From Ictalurus punctatus (lineage: Eukaryota > Chordata > Actinopteri > Siluriformes > Ictaluridae): a stretch of 64,000 nt of DNA. The notes under the pieces are model-generated. The model searched no databases and was not told where the DNA came from. It saw only the letters and a program-made list of their open reading frames with translations. Shown here one piece after another: positions 48,746 through 60,909 of this stretch (its first letter is position 1; each line of letters opens with the position of its first letter). Location: assembly GCF_001660625.3 (NCBI RefSeq), contig NC_030416.2:17798568-17862567 (forward strand), read 5' to 3'. The position numbers and the translations under genes are program-made.

Positions 48746-51224
48746 GTAAAAACTGCTAAAAACATAATCATATCCTACATTTAAGCCATAAGCAGAGTGT
48801 GCCCTCCCAAAATTCAAAGCAAACCCTGCTACCGGACCCTCTTACATTACCGGCTGATTAAAGAATTAGTCACAATAATGTTTCTTGTCTTCTCTCGACA
48901 GAGCTTCATTAGACCCATTTGGTAAACACGCTTTATGCATGAGACAGCAAGTACAGCCATGACTCACTTGCCTCACACATTCATTTAAATCATTTAGTCA
49001 TTGTTCAGTAATCGGCCATTTTTATTCAGTACATGATATGCAATATTGGTTTAGCTGGACCAGACAAGGTTGTACTTCTTCCCTGCAAGTGGTCGGGCTT
49101 AGTTTGTTTTAAAATTCCCTCGTGGCTTAGTTTTCTAATGTCATTTCTTCTCTAGACTCACAGCATACTTCATGTTATGGGGTACATTTTTCTTTAAATC
49201 AAACTGCATCGAGAAACACAAAGCACAAAGATTTGGGATGGCCAAACAACACATCTATAGAGAACCGAAGATTCGGTATAAGCTATGAGGAAATACATAA
49301 GGTTTAGTATTTGAACATGGGCTTTGTGTCCAAATCATATTGGAACTGGTGCATTTCTTACTCAAATACCAAAATGAGTCAGGATGCAAACTGTCAAATG
49401 TACTAAATACTATATGCATCCAGTGACAATACCTCATTAGCACTCATCTGGTTTATATAAATGTTTTACAATATTATAATTGATATATTGTGCTGTATAA
49501 TAAATCACTGTCAAAATCAAGTGATATATTTTGAGTAAATCAATCCACCTCCTATTGCCAACAGAAGCTTACTACTAGGAGCAGATATTCAATGCCTTGT
49601 CAGTCTCAGAGGGTAAAAAGGCAAATTACAGATTTTACGTGCAAATGAAGTGCCACCTGGTGGACCCTTAGGTGATCAGCTACCAGGCAAGGTTATTTAA
49701 ATAATTAGATATTAATCACTCATAAAACCAAATATGAATTAGTGTAATGCTTGACAATATTCAACATATTTACTTGATATCAGTTTTTATGCAAGAGTTA
49801 CTAGATAACATTGTGAACAAAGTATAGGTAGCATACACATGTTACCTCCTGTTTAACAGTGACATAAATTAAGGGCCTGATAGTTGTATGAATCTCATTC
49901 AGTTCAATATTATTTGAATTGCACTTTTAACCATAGACATTGTAACAAAGCAGGTCTACAGAAATCCAAATTTAGATCCCCAATGGGACAACACTGAGAG
50001 CAACCATCCTCTTCTGGGAGACACTGGACTGCGGGATTATAAATGATTACAGTATACACTTTGAGAAGAATAAATGCAAACAGTACCAAGTGTGCATGAA
50101 TAGATTTTCAATATGAGCATAATGTGAATAAAAGGATGAGCACAGGGCGGTCTTTATGATTACAGCAGCAGTTCTTAGTTACAACTCTACAGTATCGAGT
50201 ATACAAATAAAACTTGGGCAGAAAATACATAGGGAAGTACACGTTTTAAGGGTATCCATGTGGGAACATCCACAGCAGCAGAAGGTGAGTCACATGTGCA
50301 CAAAGCTCTGACCAGAAGTATAAATAACATCAATGTGAAGACTATGCTCTACAATTACATAACAAATAAAACTGCCATTATATCAGGTATCCAATAGGTG
50401 AGTGTTCTGAGGTATATTTCTGAGTCAGCAGGCCTGCCTGTGCATATTGACTCCAAACGTATCCAGCCCAAAATCTGATGCATATAACGGTCACCCTGGT
50501 AGCGCAGACCCAGGCCTCTCAGCTAATTGCAAATATTTACAAGGCAGTGCTGTGCTCACTGCTCTGGCATGGCAAACAGCTGTCTCATTCCAGCAGGTCG
50601 GTGTCTATCCTGACTCCTTAAGATTAATGAGACTGAGCCAAGTGGGAGCGATGACCGAGCATTTCAATAGGGTCTAATGATAAAAGCACATTCAGCACAG
50701 CCATACAGCTTTGCTCCCTCTAGATGAATAAACATTTACACATTGCTACGGACCACAGAGGCCTGGAAGAGTTCAACTCTAACAGTGCAGAGGATGCATA
50801 GGAGTACTCTGTAGTTACCTTTTAAATGCAAATGAATGAATACACTTCGTGCACATGAACTATTTATCTAATTAGAAAGTGCTGTTCAACAAACATAATG
50901 GCAAGACATGGAATGTATTGATTAGGAGAATTCTGAATATTAAATACACAGACTGGGAATAAAATCAGCCCAGGAATTAGTCCAAAATAAAAATGGAAGT
51001 GCAACTAGCATTACGATATAAAGGCTACATATAGGGCCAACATATAATATCACATAAATAAGAAAACTGTCAGCGTAAACAAGAAAAATACTTTTGTTTG
51101 AAAATATAAAATAATTTATTCTAAAACACTGAAAAACAAAACACTACTGCACCAATAAAATAAACTATACTGTATTCACTAGTTAATTTAATTTTATTTT
51201 TTTTAAATACATCTCATAGACATT
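48746..51224. other. No gene recognised
   Basis: AT-rich sequence without identifiable transposon ends. 50,420-50,690 is non-repetitive, of higher GC, and carries an octamer-like TTGCAAAT next to TAATT. Together with a 76-codon open frame lacking any similarity, it is best viewed as a possible regulatory element rather than a gene. Confidence 0.35.
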
Positions 51225-51446
51225 GGGGCGGCATTGGCTCAGGTTGTCCACTGATCGCAGAGTTGGCGGTTCGATCCCCGGCCCACATGCCGAAGTGTCC
51301 TTGAGACACTGAACCCCAAGTTGCCCAATCACAGGCTAGCTCCTTGCATGGCGTGTGTGTGTGTGAGAATGAGTAACAGTGTAAAGCACTTTGTAGAACC
51401 GCTAAGGTTAAAAGGTGCTATATAAGTGCAGACTATTTACCATTTA
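51225..51446 (+). mobile_element. B-type tRNA-derived SINE
   Basis: Begins GGGGCGGCATTGGCTCAGG (A box), B box GGTTCGATCCCC, body GAACCCCAAGTTGC, and ends AAAGGTGCTATATAAGTGCAG. This is the most complete plus-strand copy of the type. Confidence 0.85.
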
Positions 51447-52825
51447 CATAAAACTACACGTAACACTCCTTGGCCTTATTTAGCTAGTAAATATATGTGA
51501 CCGAGTGCCTGCTCTCAGAATCATCACAATCACCAGCTGAATTGGAATTCAACATTTTATTACATTTCTTTATTTATTTTTTAACTGTGCTGCAGCTGCC
51601 AAAAAAAGTGTTTCTTTCATTGAGCTTTCTCTGGGATTGGTGTTCAGTCTACTAGCAAGCATTTTTTTTTTCTCAAAAATAAACACAATACGACGGTCTT
51701 CACTGCATGTAAAGAGGTGTAACTGGACCAGTGAATTCCAGGACACTCAGTGTCTCACAGTGAATTACAGTGGAATCCTGGAATCTACTGTATTATTTGC
51801 CGTAGCACTGTCTAGAGAGTAAAACAATGCATATTAGACCAAACAAGAGTAATATGCTCAGATTTATTTCAACTTTATATGATAAAAGGTCACCAGAAAG
51901 CATTTTAATGTACAAATTGTTGGGACTTTGCAAGTGTGAGACCAGGTTAGATTTTTATACATTTCCTGTAAATATTTCTGCACCTTTGCAACCGTGAAGA
52001 GAACAGCAAAAGGGAATGAATTGAGTCTTCTAGAGCTCATTGGTTTATCTGCTTCAGGGATGATTATATTGCTCTTTGTGTCAAACTCTTTACTTTGTGA
52101 GTCCTGTGGATTTACAAATGATATTCCAGTGTACCAAGCAAATGTATAAATCTCAAACAAAAACCTCCCTCTGAGATGGACAGGGGGGAAAAAAAGAAAG
52201 AATATGTGAACAGTGTGTCCCTCAGCAAAAAGAAATGCATGCATGATGCATGATAAGGAATGAGTCGATGGCCCTGGCAGGTCATCCACCCCTCTGTGGA
52301 GCATTATAAAAGGAGAGTGATTGACTGCACTGAGTGTGGCCGTGGCTCACAGGTGCCTTTGACAGATGGAGTGAATATGTTGTAAGTAGCAGGAGAGCTC
52401 TAAAATCGATGGAGATGCATATGGTGCACAATGGTGAAAGAAGGCTGCCTTTCCCAGATTTTTTCCCTACAGTGAGTCAAAGTCCATGCTGATTTCACTT
52501 ATAAATCTGACTGTATAAGGCTTTAACAGCGGTGCTATGTCATATATAAATAACCTTGGCAGATCAAAATCTTTGCTTTTTATGTGTTATGAATGTTTCT
52601 TTAAATGGGCTTCAGGGGGAGAAAAGTATTGTGACCTTACTTGCTACTATATACGTCATTGTACATTGCAGAAATGTACAGGATGTAATACAATTTTAAA
52701 AACTAGGTACAGGACTACAGCAATGTCCATATTTGCGCCACCTGTCCCCACAGGCAATATACTGTAATAGAGCTGAATCACGCCAAGAAGGTAAGATTCT
52801 ACACGGTCGGGCTGATCTGAGAGAC
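51447..52825. other. No gene recognised
   Basis: Contains a 146-codon minus-strand open frame (51,864-52,304) with no recognisable domain. 52,290-52,400 has a TATA-like CATTATAAAAGG and E-box CAGGTG, but no adjoining exon was found. Confidence 0.35.
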
Positions 52826-52830
52826 TTGTA

Positions 52831-52990
52831 CAGGTAGAGCGGGTTGTCCGCTAATCGTAGGGCTGGCGGTTCGATTTCCGGCCCACATGCCGAAGTGTCT
52901 TTGGGCAAGACAATGAACCCCAAGTTGCTCCTTATGGCAAGCTAGCGCCTTGCATGGCAGCTCTGCTACCATTTGTGTGTGAGTGTGAAA
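52831..52990 (+). mobile_element. Truncated B-type SINE
   Basis: Starts GTACAGGTAGAGCGGGTTGTCC, B box GGTTCGATTTCC, GAAGTGTCTTTGGGCAAGAC, and breaks off after GCTCTGCTACCATTTGTGTG. Confidence 0.8.
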
Positions 52991-53044
52991 CCACTTTCCT
53001 AGCTCCGCTCACTACTACAGCCCACTCCACTAAATCAGAATGTA

Positions 53045-54085
53045 TTAGAATGTATTACTAATCGATAAAATCGATAATAATTGATGATGAAAATCATTGT
53101 CAACGAATCTCATTGTCGATTGGGGCACGTATACTCATTGCTTACCTCTGTTCTGAAAACATGCAGCGAAGAGTACAGACCAAAGTTGTGTCCCAAATGA
53201 CACAACTTAACTTATAGTAAAACTATAACTTAACTTATAGTAAGACTATAAACTTACATTATGCACCATATGATCTGCCATCTAGTATATGAATTTTAGA
53301 AGGGTAGCATCGTCTCAAATGGAACACAAGCGTTTTTTTACTAACTGGAAGTGTAAGTCGTTTCCCAGATGATGGCGCATGACGTCAAATGCACGTAATG
53401 CGACGCCACTAGCTTTAGCAGAATAAGTCAACATTGCCTTTTATACCAAACATGACCCCAGTCACCATCAGACGGAGGCATAACTGCCAAGTGGACAGCA
53501 GAAAAAAGTGACACAAGTCCTCTAAGGCAGTGGAGCATTTAATATTAAATGTAGTGTAGAAGACTGTAACCTTTAAACTTTACAAAATGGGAGTTTGTGT
53601 AGCATGGAAGCATGACAGTGATGCACGAGCACAAACTTGTGTTTATATCCAAAATGCTCCACTGTGTGCAAGGGGCTGGGGAAACTGGCGTGAATTGCTT
53701 AGGAGGTTCAGTTTAAATCAAGTTTATTGTCATTATATGCTGTATTTGCACAGTGTAGTGTTAATTCTGTAGTTTATTATAACGAAAGTGATCCATTAGT
53801 AACGAGGCCACGATGCTCCTCACTCGCAATGTAGACGCAGCGATAAACAGTGTAGCGCAAGTAAGATCTGTAATGTCTGATTAAACAGTATGATCAAAGT
53901 AAACACAAGTAAAACAATATGTCTAAAGGCAGTAAGTAACAGAAACCGCAAGGTGCAGTGAAATTAATTAGTTCTTTATTAATTTATGATTTTATTATTA
54001 ATGATTTAGGAGTGTACTTTAATTATCAGTGCTCTTTTGGGCATCCATAAAAAAATACACAAATACTATTATATAACATAAACTT
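53045..54085 (-). mobile_element. hAT-like non-autonomous element (copy 2, truncated ends)
   Basis: Reverse-oriented relative of 28.20-29.33 kb. Shared landmarks include ACGTAATGCGACG near the left, CACCATCAGACGGAGG, AATGCTCCACTGTGTGCAAG and CAATGTAGACGCAGCG. The terminal TAGGGCTGCAAC is lost on the left. A 61-codon open frame at 53,587 is incidental. Confidence 0.6.
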
Positions 54086-54436
54086 TATATATTATACATA
54101 TTATTATGATTTCCATGAGCTGTAAGCTCAATCATCAAGATAAAATAAAACAAAAAAAAAAAGGTTTGAAATATTTCACTTTATGTGTAATGAATCTAGA
54201 ATATATGAAAGTTACACTTTTTGAACTAAATTATGGGATAAAAATGAACTTTTCCACAATATTCCGATTTTTTGAGATGCACCTGTATATATGATTACAG
54301 CTATAGAATTAGCATCTGATCCAATGTCTTTAGTATACAGTATGCTGTTCTGAGGCTGTTAGGTTACAGGATGGCTGTGATGTTCAGCATTATGCAGTCC
54401 CACCAGGATTTAGCAATTTTGTGATGGCAGAAATGA

Positions 54437-54874
54437 ATGCAAAATCAAGAAACGCCGCAATATTCGCAGACGCTTGCAATTTTTCAAAATTACCACAGAT
54501 TTTCTGCAGATTTGGACCAAAACACGTCATGTGACGCCATCACAACATGCATTCAGCCAAAGTCCCCTTCGATTCACGTGCGTCAAATGAGTACAGTTAA
54601 AAGGTCTCATTTACCAACAAACATCACTGTGAAAGACTGTGCAAAAATATTTTGTGCAACTGCGAATTTACCAATTCAAATAGATTTCCACAAATGGCCA
54701 CAAGTTGCATCGCAAATTTTGAAAAAACAATCACAAAAACTCACCGAAATCCTGTATGGACTGATTATACCAAATGATTTCTTATATGGAGAAGATTCTG
54801 TACCAGAGCAAAAAGCAATCACACCAGGGGAAAAACAAGAAATTCAATTAACGAATGGTATTGCTTTTCATTAG
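54437..54874 (+). CDS. 145-codon open frame of unknown nature, probably repeat-derived
   Basis: One of the longest uninterrupted frames outside plppr5 and the Tc1 relics. The protein has no motif I recognise. Lys/Gln-rich stretches (SQILKKQSQKLTEILYG) suggest a helical end. No splice signals, promoter or poly(A) signal distinguishes it. Sequence around 54,510-54,580 (CGTCATGTGACGCCATCAC) looks like a multicopy fish repeat, so a fossil mobile element is more likely than a host gene. The 3' part recurs imperfectly at 55.04-55.16 kb. Confidence 0.2.
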   Translation: MQNQETPQYSQTLAIFQNYHRFSADLDQNTSCDAITTCIQPKSPSIHVRQMSTVKRSHLPTNITVKDCAKIFCATANLPIQIDFHKWPQVASQILKKQSQKLTEILYGLIIPNDFLYGEDSVPEQKAITPGEKQEIQLTNGIAFH

Positions 54875-55160
54875 TGACATGTAGAAAAGGAAAACGCCGC
54901 ATTGCACTTAAGTTGATTAATCTCATAAATGATAAACAATCAGCAGGGAATACCTTTTTATTTCAGTAAATGCAATTTCAGTAAATGCTGAAATTGTGGT
55001 GAGCTACTTCCCTCAGCACTATCTACAGCTCTGCATTACATCACATGGAGAAGATTCCTAATAGATTCACAGATAGAAAAGCAATCAGAGCAGTGAAATA
55101 CCAGTGAAAGAGAATACACAAACTGAACTGCTTTTCATTAGTGACATACAGAAACACTAC
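54784..55160 (+). repeat. Pair of imperfect direct repeats
   Basis: 54,784-54,895 and 55,045-55,160 share ATGGAGAAGATTC, AAAAGCAATCA and GCTTTTCATTAGTGACAT in the same order and spacing, about 260 bases apart. A local duplication in or next to the unidentified element. Confidence 0.55.
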
Positions 55161-58050
55161 ACAGCAAACCCTTCATCGCATTGCTCTTATATCACTTTAT
55201 CTCTTCAGAGGCAAACAATCTAGAAGGGGACTGATTTTGAAAAAGAATTCAATGCTAATTTCAGTCAGACACGAATGTAATTGTTGCATTTAATTTCAAT
55301 TACAGCCCTAAGCCATACTCATGTCGTGATTGTAAATGAAGAAGGGGTGAACAGCCTGAAAGCTTTCTTTTTCTAGGAAGCACTGCTGTATATACAAAAG
55401 AACATCCTTTATAGTTTCTTATTGGCTCACTGTTTCTTTATTCTGTCTGCACTTACTGTTAATTATCAAGCTTTTCAGATTTACTACAGAAACAGGATAA
55501 AAGTATTTAAATAATTCATGTGTAATGGAATATTGATGTAACAGCATATTTAATATAATGACAGCAAAGTATAATTACCCCTGCTGTAATCGTCATCTCC
55601 TCAGAATGACAGAAGTGTTGTGAAAATGTTCAGCTCAACATGACTGTCACAGTTACTGAGTACTAGGTGAACAAGCAAAACCCAGCACCTTCAACTTTCA
55701 ACAAAAGTCTCTCTAGCTAGCAAGCTCATTTTGGCCACTTAGCTCACGCTGCTGGCTGTCTTCTGATCTGTCAGCCATCTGTTTGTACATCACATACCTG
55801 ATCCCTGCCTTCTTGGACTAACTGTGCTTGTTCTTCAGGATCAGAGCACAATACAAACCCAACAGAGCAAGCTAAGATGCTTTACATCATTTTCCTAGCC
55901 TAAACACAACTCTTGTAATATGCTCCATGTCTGTAGTACTTCTTGTAAATCTGAGGCCAGGGATAGCGGGTTAGCCAGTTAACATTAACAAGCAAGCTAA
56001 TATCTTATATTTGGTAATTTTCTGTGTGTAATTTTATTACCCAAACCGTGTTCAAGTATTTTGCTATCCAAACCAATTTGTGTTTTCTGACCTGTTTTTG
56101 TAGCTTGCAACAGCCAGCTAGCTCGCTAACATTGGCTCTGTAAAAAGTACAAAGTATTAGTACTGTACATATGATGTACATAAAAGCTTACATTTGGTAT
56201 ATGCAATTATGAGATTTAGGATTATTGCTCTTGACAACACTGTTTGTTTGTTGTTGTTTTTTATCATCAGTTTTAAGTATGGCACTCAGCTACAAAGTGC
56301 TTAATTAAAGTTGACATTCAACCTAATTGACATGCCACGTAGTAGTTTCCTCTGAAATTGTTACATGTGATTTCCCTTGCTTTATCTAATCCCTGTATAT
56401 TCCTGGTTAGACCTCTGTGGCTATGACCATGAATGAGACAGTTACAGCGTGAGTACTATAGTACATGCAATGGGGTCAATAAACATTTTGGTATTTATAC
56501 TAAATTTGACTGTGTTCGACTAACTAAGGTCCACACAATAACAGATTGTGTTTACATTGGCAAATTTTGCTTCTGAAAGTAAATAATAGTCAATTCACTG
56601 CCAAAACTAACTATCTGACTAAGAATCTGTGAAATGAAGGCTCTTTCTACAACAGACCCTATGTTAATTTACTTCATGTTATCTAATGCCTAGTGAATTA
56701 TACATTAAACTTTAGCAAATTGTATACTGCACATTACACATTAGTGCTGTTGAATTCTCAAATCTGATAGGTCAGAAGGTGTTTACTGATTTTCAATAAT
56801 GGCATAGATCTGACAGTTCCGACTGCGAGGCAAATCACAGGTCTAATACATTATCATTTTTAGAGTAACAGCTAATTCACCATGACCTGTATGACAGACA
56901 CACCATATAATCTGGGACTAATACTAAGCATGTTATTATTTAACACAGAAAAGCGTATAAGTGCTTTCTGAAGCTTTCTGTAAGGAGATATTTCTTGAAC
57001 AGTTATGGAATAAGATTCCATTGTCAGTGATTTGTAATTGTCAGTAAGAGAGTCATCAGGACAGAGGACTTTGTAACTGTATGTCATGTTACTGTCTGTA
57101 ACATGACATGCTGACATGCTTTATTTCTGTGCAATTAACTTGAAGAAAAGAAATATTAATGAAAGAACAACTGTTTATAACTTGATGTAACATAAATGAT
57201 AACTAATTTTGCAGATGTTCCACAACATAATATGTAGCTATAAACAATATGATGTATGTACTATATAACAGTATAACGTGAATACAACATATATGCATAA
57301 AAAATATGGTGTTGTTCTTTGATTGATGTAATCAAGGGCAAATTGCTATAGTAACACTTTGTGTCATGCCACAGCACCACCACATGTTTGTTTATTCTCC
57401 TATAACATGTCCCATTGTTTATTATTCCTTAGCTAATTGTATATTGAACATTAATTAACTGTATATTGAGTATAGGATTAAGAGCACAGTTACAGTGTGA
57501 TGATGCAGCACATGATGTTATGTGATGTGAGTCAAGTGAAAGTAATGTTTTTTTATAATATTATAAATATAATAATATTTTGTCAATAGTTCAGTCTTTT
57601 CTAAGTGATAAGTAAGTAGTGCAAAATAATCTCTGCATGTGGGTGGAGTGGAGAAGGATCACTTCACACTTATTCCAGAGTGATGAGCCTCACATGCTCC
57701 TCTGTGATAATGACCTGCTGATTACACAGCCTTCTTAACTTTCAGCAGAAATTCACAGGTTTAACAACTTCCTCCAAATCTAGCTCAAGCTACACTGATA
57801 CTTTTACAAATCCCAGTTCTTATATATCTACTGGAAGTGTGTCTAACCTCTCAAGTAGAAGAGTTCAAGTTCAATGTTTAATTGATGTCAATTAATTTGT
57901 TGAGCTAGCTGTCTCCTGAAAAATGAATAACCAAATATTTTTGTAATGCAATTAAGCTGAGCTTACTGTCCTTGCCAAGGTTGTGCAACTAATTACAGTC
58001 ATTTCATTAAGGTAAACTGCTGACTGTGATTTTATGCTGCCATGTCTTAC
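55161..58050. other. No gene recognised
   Basis: AT-rich, low in recognisable repeats. Short open frames such as 56,872-57,117 (minus) have no similarity or splice context. Confidence 0.5.
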
Positions 58051-58115
58051 CTCCAGAGCAAAATAAGCATAGAGTTCACTGTGATGTCCTTCAGGTGGCA
58101 TTCTCTCTCCAGCAA
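58051..58115 (-). CDS. Candidate internal exon of an unrecognised transcript
   Basis: A 65-bp minus-strand segment with strong splice signals: a long T-rich tract (58,116-58,152) ending TTTTTGTAG, and donor GAG|GTAAGA. One frame reads AGERMPPEGHHSELYAYFAL then E, beginning after two bases of a split codon and ending in phase 0. A second frame (LLERECHLKDITVNSM...) is also open, so the coding frame is uncertain. If the upstream exon is untranslated, the ATG inside could be the start. I do not recognise the peptide. Confidence 0.35.
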
Positions 58116-58131
58116 CTACAAAAAGGAAAAA

Positions 58132-58152
58132 GAAAAAAAAAAAAAAAAAAAA
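58132..58152. repeat. Poly(A) run (poly(T) on the minus strand)
   Basis: About 21 A; on the minus strand it forms part of the pyrimidine tract before the candidate exon. Confidence 0.95.
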
Positions 58153-58514
58153 CGTTTTTAAAAGAGAAGTATGTTACCCAGAAACACTAGGTGGAGCCCA
58201 TTAACCACATTTTTCTGACTCATTTTTGAAACCCTGCGGTAACTCTTAAATTTTCTACGTTTCAATCACTCCTCCAAATTGTAGTGCTTTTTGCATATAA
58301 TATTTTTCACGATATATCAACCTGTACATTGTTTAATACACACTATTCCACAATACACACTCAGTGTAGAAAGTATGCAAGAGTAAGTAAGTAAACACAT
58401 TGTTGTGCAACTTAAACACTAGGTGGCCATCTTTCTCAGAAACATAAAAAGGTATTACAGTATATTCAGAATACACTCATGCCCAATGCAATCATCTATT
58501 AATCATACATGTAT

Positions 58515-58815
58515 TCATTCCTTTTCAGTAGGCATTATCATGATCAAGGTCATGGTGGACCTGGAGCCTATACCGAGAACACAGCCCAGAGCAAGAATAC
58601 ACACTAGATGTAACACAAACACAAACACACACACACACACATATATATACACACATATACACACACACATTCACAGCTAGGGGCAATTAAGGGTAGGCAC
58701 TCTTAGGGCTGAGGGGAGAAACTCTGCACTCTCCAGAATACAGAGTGAAAGATAGAACCATGGACACTGGATCCATGAGAAACCAACACTACCAGCTGTA
58801 CCAATGTGCCACTCA
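58515..58815 (-). mobile_element. Old A-type-like SINE with CA-rich insert
   Basis: Retains GTCATGGTGGACCTGGAGCCTAT, AGGGGCAATTAAGGGTAGGCA and CACTACCAGCTGTACCAATGTG. An expanded CA/TA microsatellite occupies 58,618-58,672. Confidence 0.55.
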
Positions 58816-59533
58816 ATACCATGAACTATTTTTGTAGTCCATTTATAAGATACAAAAGATACTATGCATGGAAAAATATGCCAAATTGTTCCATAGGTTA
58901 CTTATCGTGCATTAATATCAAAACCACACTGGCACCAGAAGGAGCAGATGCAGTACAATTCATCTTACTACTTTGCTACTTATGTTAAATAAATAAATAC
59001 ATTATAGAGCATTCTGTGTTCACATTTTAAAATGATCTCATATATTTTTTGCCTTCAGCATCACTCTATGCCCTAAAAAACACAAACACACTTTTCATAT
59101 ACATTCACAAGGCATGTGATTGTAAACATTCTATGCCTTTCAGTTAGAACACAAGATCAAAACTTAACTGTTAGACTGCATTTTAATGTCTAATTTAAAG
59201 ACACCCATGTAGCGAAAAGGAGTGAAAAGAAAAAAAAAAGCTAAGCATTTGACTTTAAGCATGAAGCCTTAAGACATTAAGCCTTTAACTTGTGGTCTGA
59301 AACAAAAGTAGCGGCTTTGGAGTCGTGTACTTCTTGAGGGATGTCATAGCGAAGTCATTTAATCTTATATTTGAAACGTTTACATGTTAAACCACTGAAA
59401 ATGCTTTAACTTTAACGGTTCCTACTGTTTCACCAACCCGATATATACTCAGGAATTTACAGTTCCCAGGAAATGTCTTTTTAATTGTCTACATTTTGTA
59501 AAACATATTCAACATTAACTTAAAACTAGTTAG

Positions 59534-59712
59534 AACTAGTGGCATGACAGTGAAGTGGGAATCACTGCCACCTCACAGCACCAGGATCCCTGGTTCAATC
59601 TTATACTTGGGTTACTGTCTGTGTAATTACTGTCTGGTTTGCCTCTTCTCCTTGTGTCCACCTGGGTATCCTCTGGTTCTATACTTTCCTCCCACCTCCC
59701 CCCAAAAAATCT
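59534..59712 (+). mobile_element. Degenerate A-type SINE, plus orientation
   Basis: GTGGCATGACAGTGAAGTGG (A-box-like) and CCCTGGTTCAATCTT (B-box-like), followed by GTGTCCACCTGGGTATCCTC and TTTCCTCCCACC. Confidence 0.55.
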
Positions 59713-59759
59713 AATTGCCCACAGTTTCATACGATGTCTTTATATGCTGTAGCATTACA

Positions 59760-60178
59760 AATCCCCTCCCTGGAACTAAGGGCCATAGAAAAACCTGTTC
59801 CAGTATGACAATGCCCTGTGCACAAAATGAGGTCCATCAAGATATGTTTGCCAATGTAGGAAGAACTTGAGTGGCCTGCACAAATGTCCTGACTTCAATC
59901 TTACTGAACACCTTATTTGAGATGAACTGGAACTCCGACTACATTCCCAGGCCTCTTCACCGGACATCAGCGCCTGACCTCACTAATGCTCTTATGGCTG
60001 AATGGGAAAATCCACACAGCCACACTCCAAAATCTAGTAGAAAAACTTCCCAGGAGAGTAGTTAAGAGAGTTATATCATAACAGCCAAGGGAGTCTAGAA
60101 TGGGATGTTTTAAAAAAATATATATATATATGGCTGTGATGGTCAGGTGACCACAAACATTTGGCCATATATTCTACT
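59760..60178 (+). pseudogene. 3' end of a Tc1-like transposon
   Basis: The plus strand retains the C-terminal transposase region in broken frames: AATGCCCTGTGCACAAAATGAG (NDNAPVHK block), TCTTACTGAACACC (NPIEHL block) and APDLTNALMAEWE, then the terminal repeat GTGATGGTCAGGTGACCACAAAC. The N-terminal half is missing. Confidence 0.7.
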
Positions 60179-60220
60179 GTTTCTAAGAACATCCAGGTTA
60201 AAATCCAATAACATCTAAGC

Positions 60221-60508
60221 CAGTGTTTTTCAAAGTGGGGGCCGCCAGGGGGCGCCCGGGGGGCCTCAACAATTTGGTGTGAAAAATAAACACATGATTT
60301 TCTCTTTCTCACTCTCACACAACCACACACACAATCAATTCCTAATCTAATGTAATGTTAAGATGCAAGATGTAATTATTAATTAAAGGGGGGGGGGGGG
60401 GGGGGGGATATATTCAGAAGTCTGTATTTTTAATGTGTTTTAAAGACATCTTGCAAAAGGGGGGAACAAATGTTAAGGCCTTGTCCTAGAAAAGTTTGGG
60501 AACCACTA
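60221..60508. mobile_element. hAT MITE with perfect 8-bp target duplication
   Basis: ATCTAAGC is duplicated at 60,213-60,220 and 60,509-60,516. The ends are inverted: CAGTGTTTTTCAAAGT, and in reverse TAGTGGTTCCCAAACT. The 288-bp interior includes a 20-base poly(G) run and no coding potential. Confidence 0.88.
60388..60407. repeat. Poly(G) run
   Basis: Twenty consecutive G inside the hAT MITE; length may be a sequencing or assembly estimate. Confidence 0.9.
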
Positions 60509-60733
60509 ATCTAAGCCACAGCTTCCCAAACCTGGTGCCAGAGTATCCCATGTTCTGTACAGTTTTCCATGCTTTAACAAACCCACTTCAACTCATTAAT
60601 TATCTAATATGGTGAATGAGGTGTATCAGAGCAGCAAAAGCAGCCTCTTCTTTGGAAGTATATGCACCAAGACCAAGTTTTAAATATCACCCCCAACCGT
60701 TATTACCTGACAAGGTGTATCCCTAAGTCTTAC

Positions 60734-60800
60734 CTTTGGCAAGTTTTAATGCTGCGACAACATCTCGGGTACCAAAAGAAAGATGAAATATCCAGTCTAA
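60734..60800 (-). CDS. Candidate exon upstream of the 58.05 kb exon
   Basis: A minus-strand segment ending CCAAAG|GTAAGAC, a consensus donor. The frame LDWIFHLSFGTRDVVAALKL then AK ends with one spare base, which joins the 58.1 kb exon as V-AGERMPP. The left boundary assumes a TTCACAG acceptor with a poor pyrimidine tract. The frame stays open further upstream to a stop near 60,885 without an ATG, so this may instead be a first, untranslated exon. No similarity is recognised. Confidence 0.25.
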
Positions 60801-60897
60801 CTGTGAATTATCTCCGGGCTTTACTTTGGTTCTTGTGCGCTGGCAAGTTTGCAACGCAGCGACCAATTGTTGTTGTTTTGTTTATTTCAATGCATAC

Positions 60898-60909
60898 TGC
60901 GCATGCGCA
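60898..60909. promoter_or_regulatory. Palindromic NRF1-type site
   Basis: TGCGCATGCGCA fits the NRF1 consensus YGCGCAYGCGCR exactly and lies about 100 bases upstream of the candidate exon at 60.73-60.80 kb on the minus strand. NRF1 sites commonly mark promoters, but the adjoining GATTC-rich sequence (60,920-61,030) may be a mobile element that brings its own copy. Confidence 0.4.

Noticed and set aside
51864..52304. 146-codon minus-strand open frame
   Set aside because: No recognisable domain or splice sites; length is within chance for a 64-kb window.
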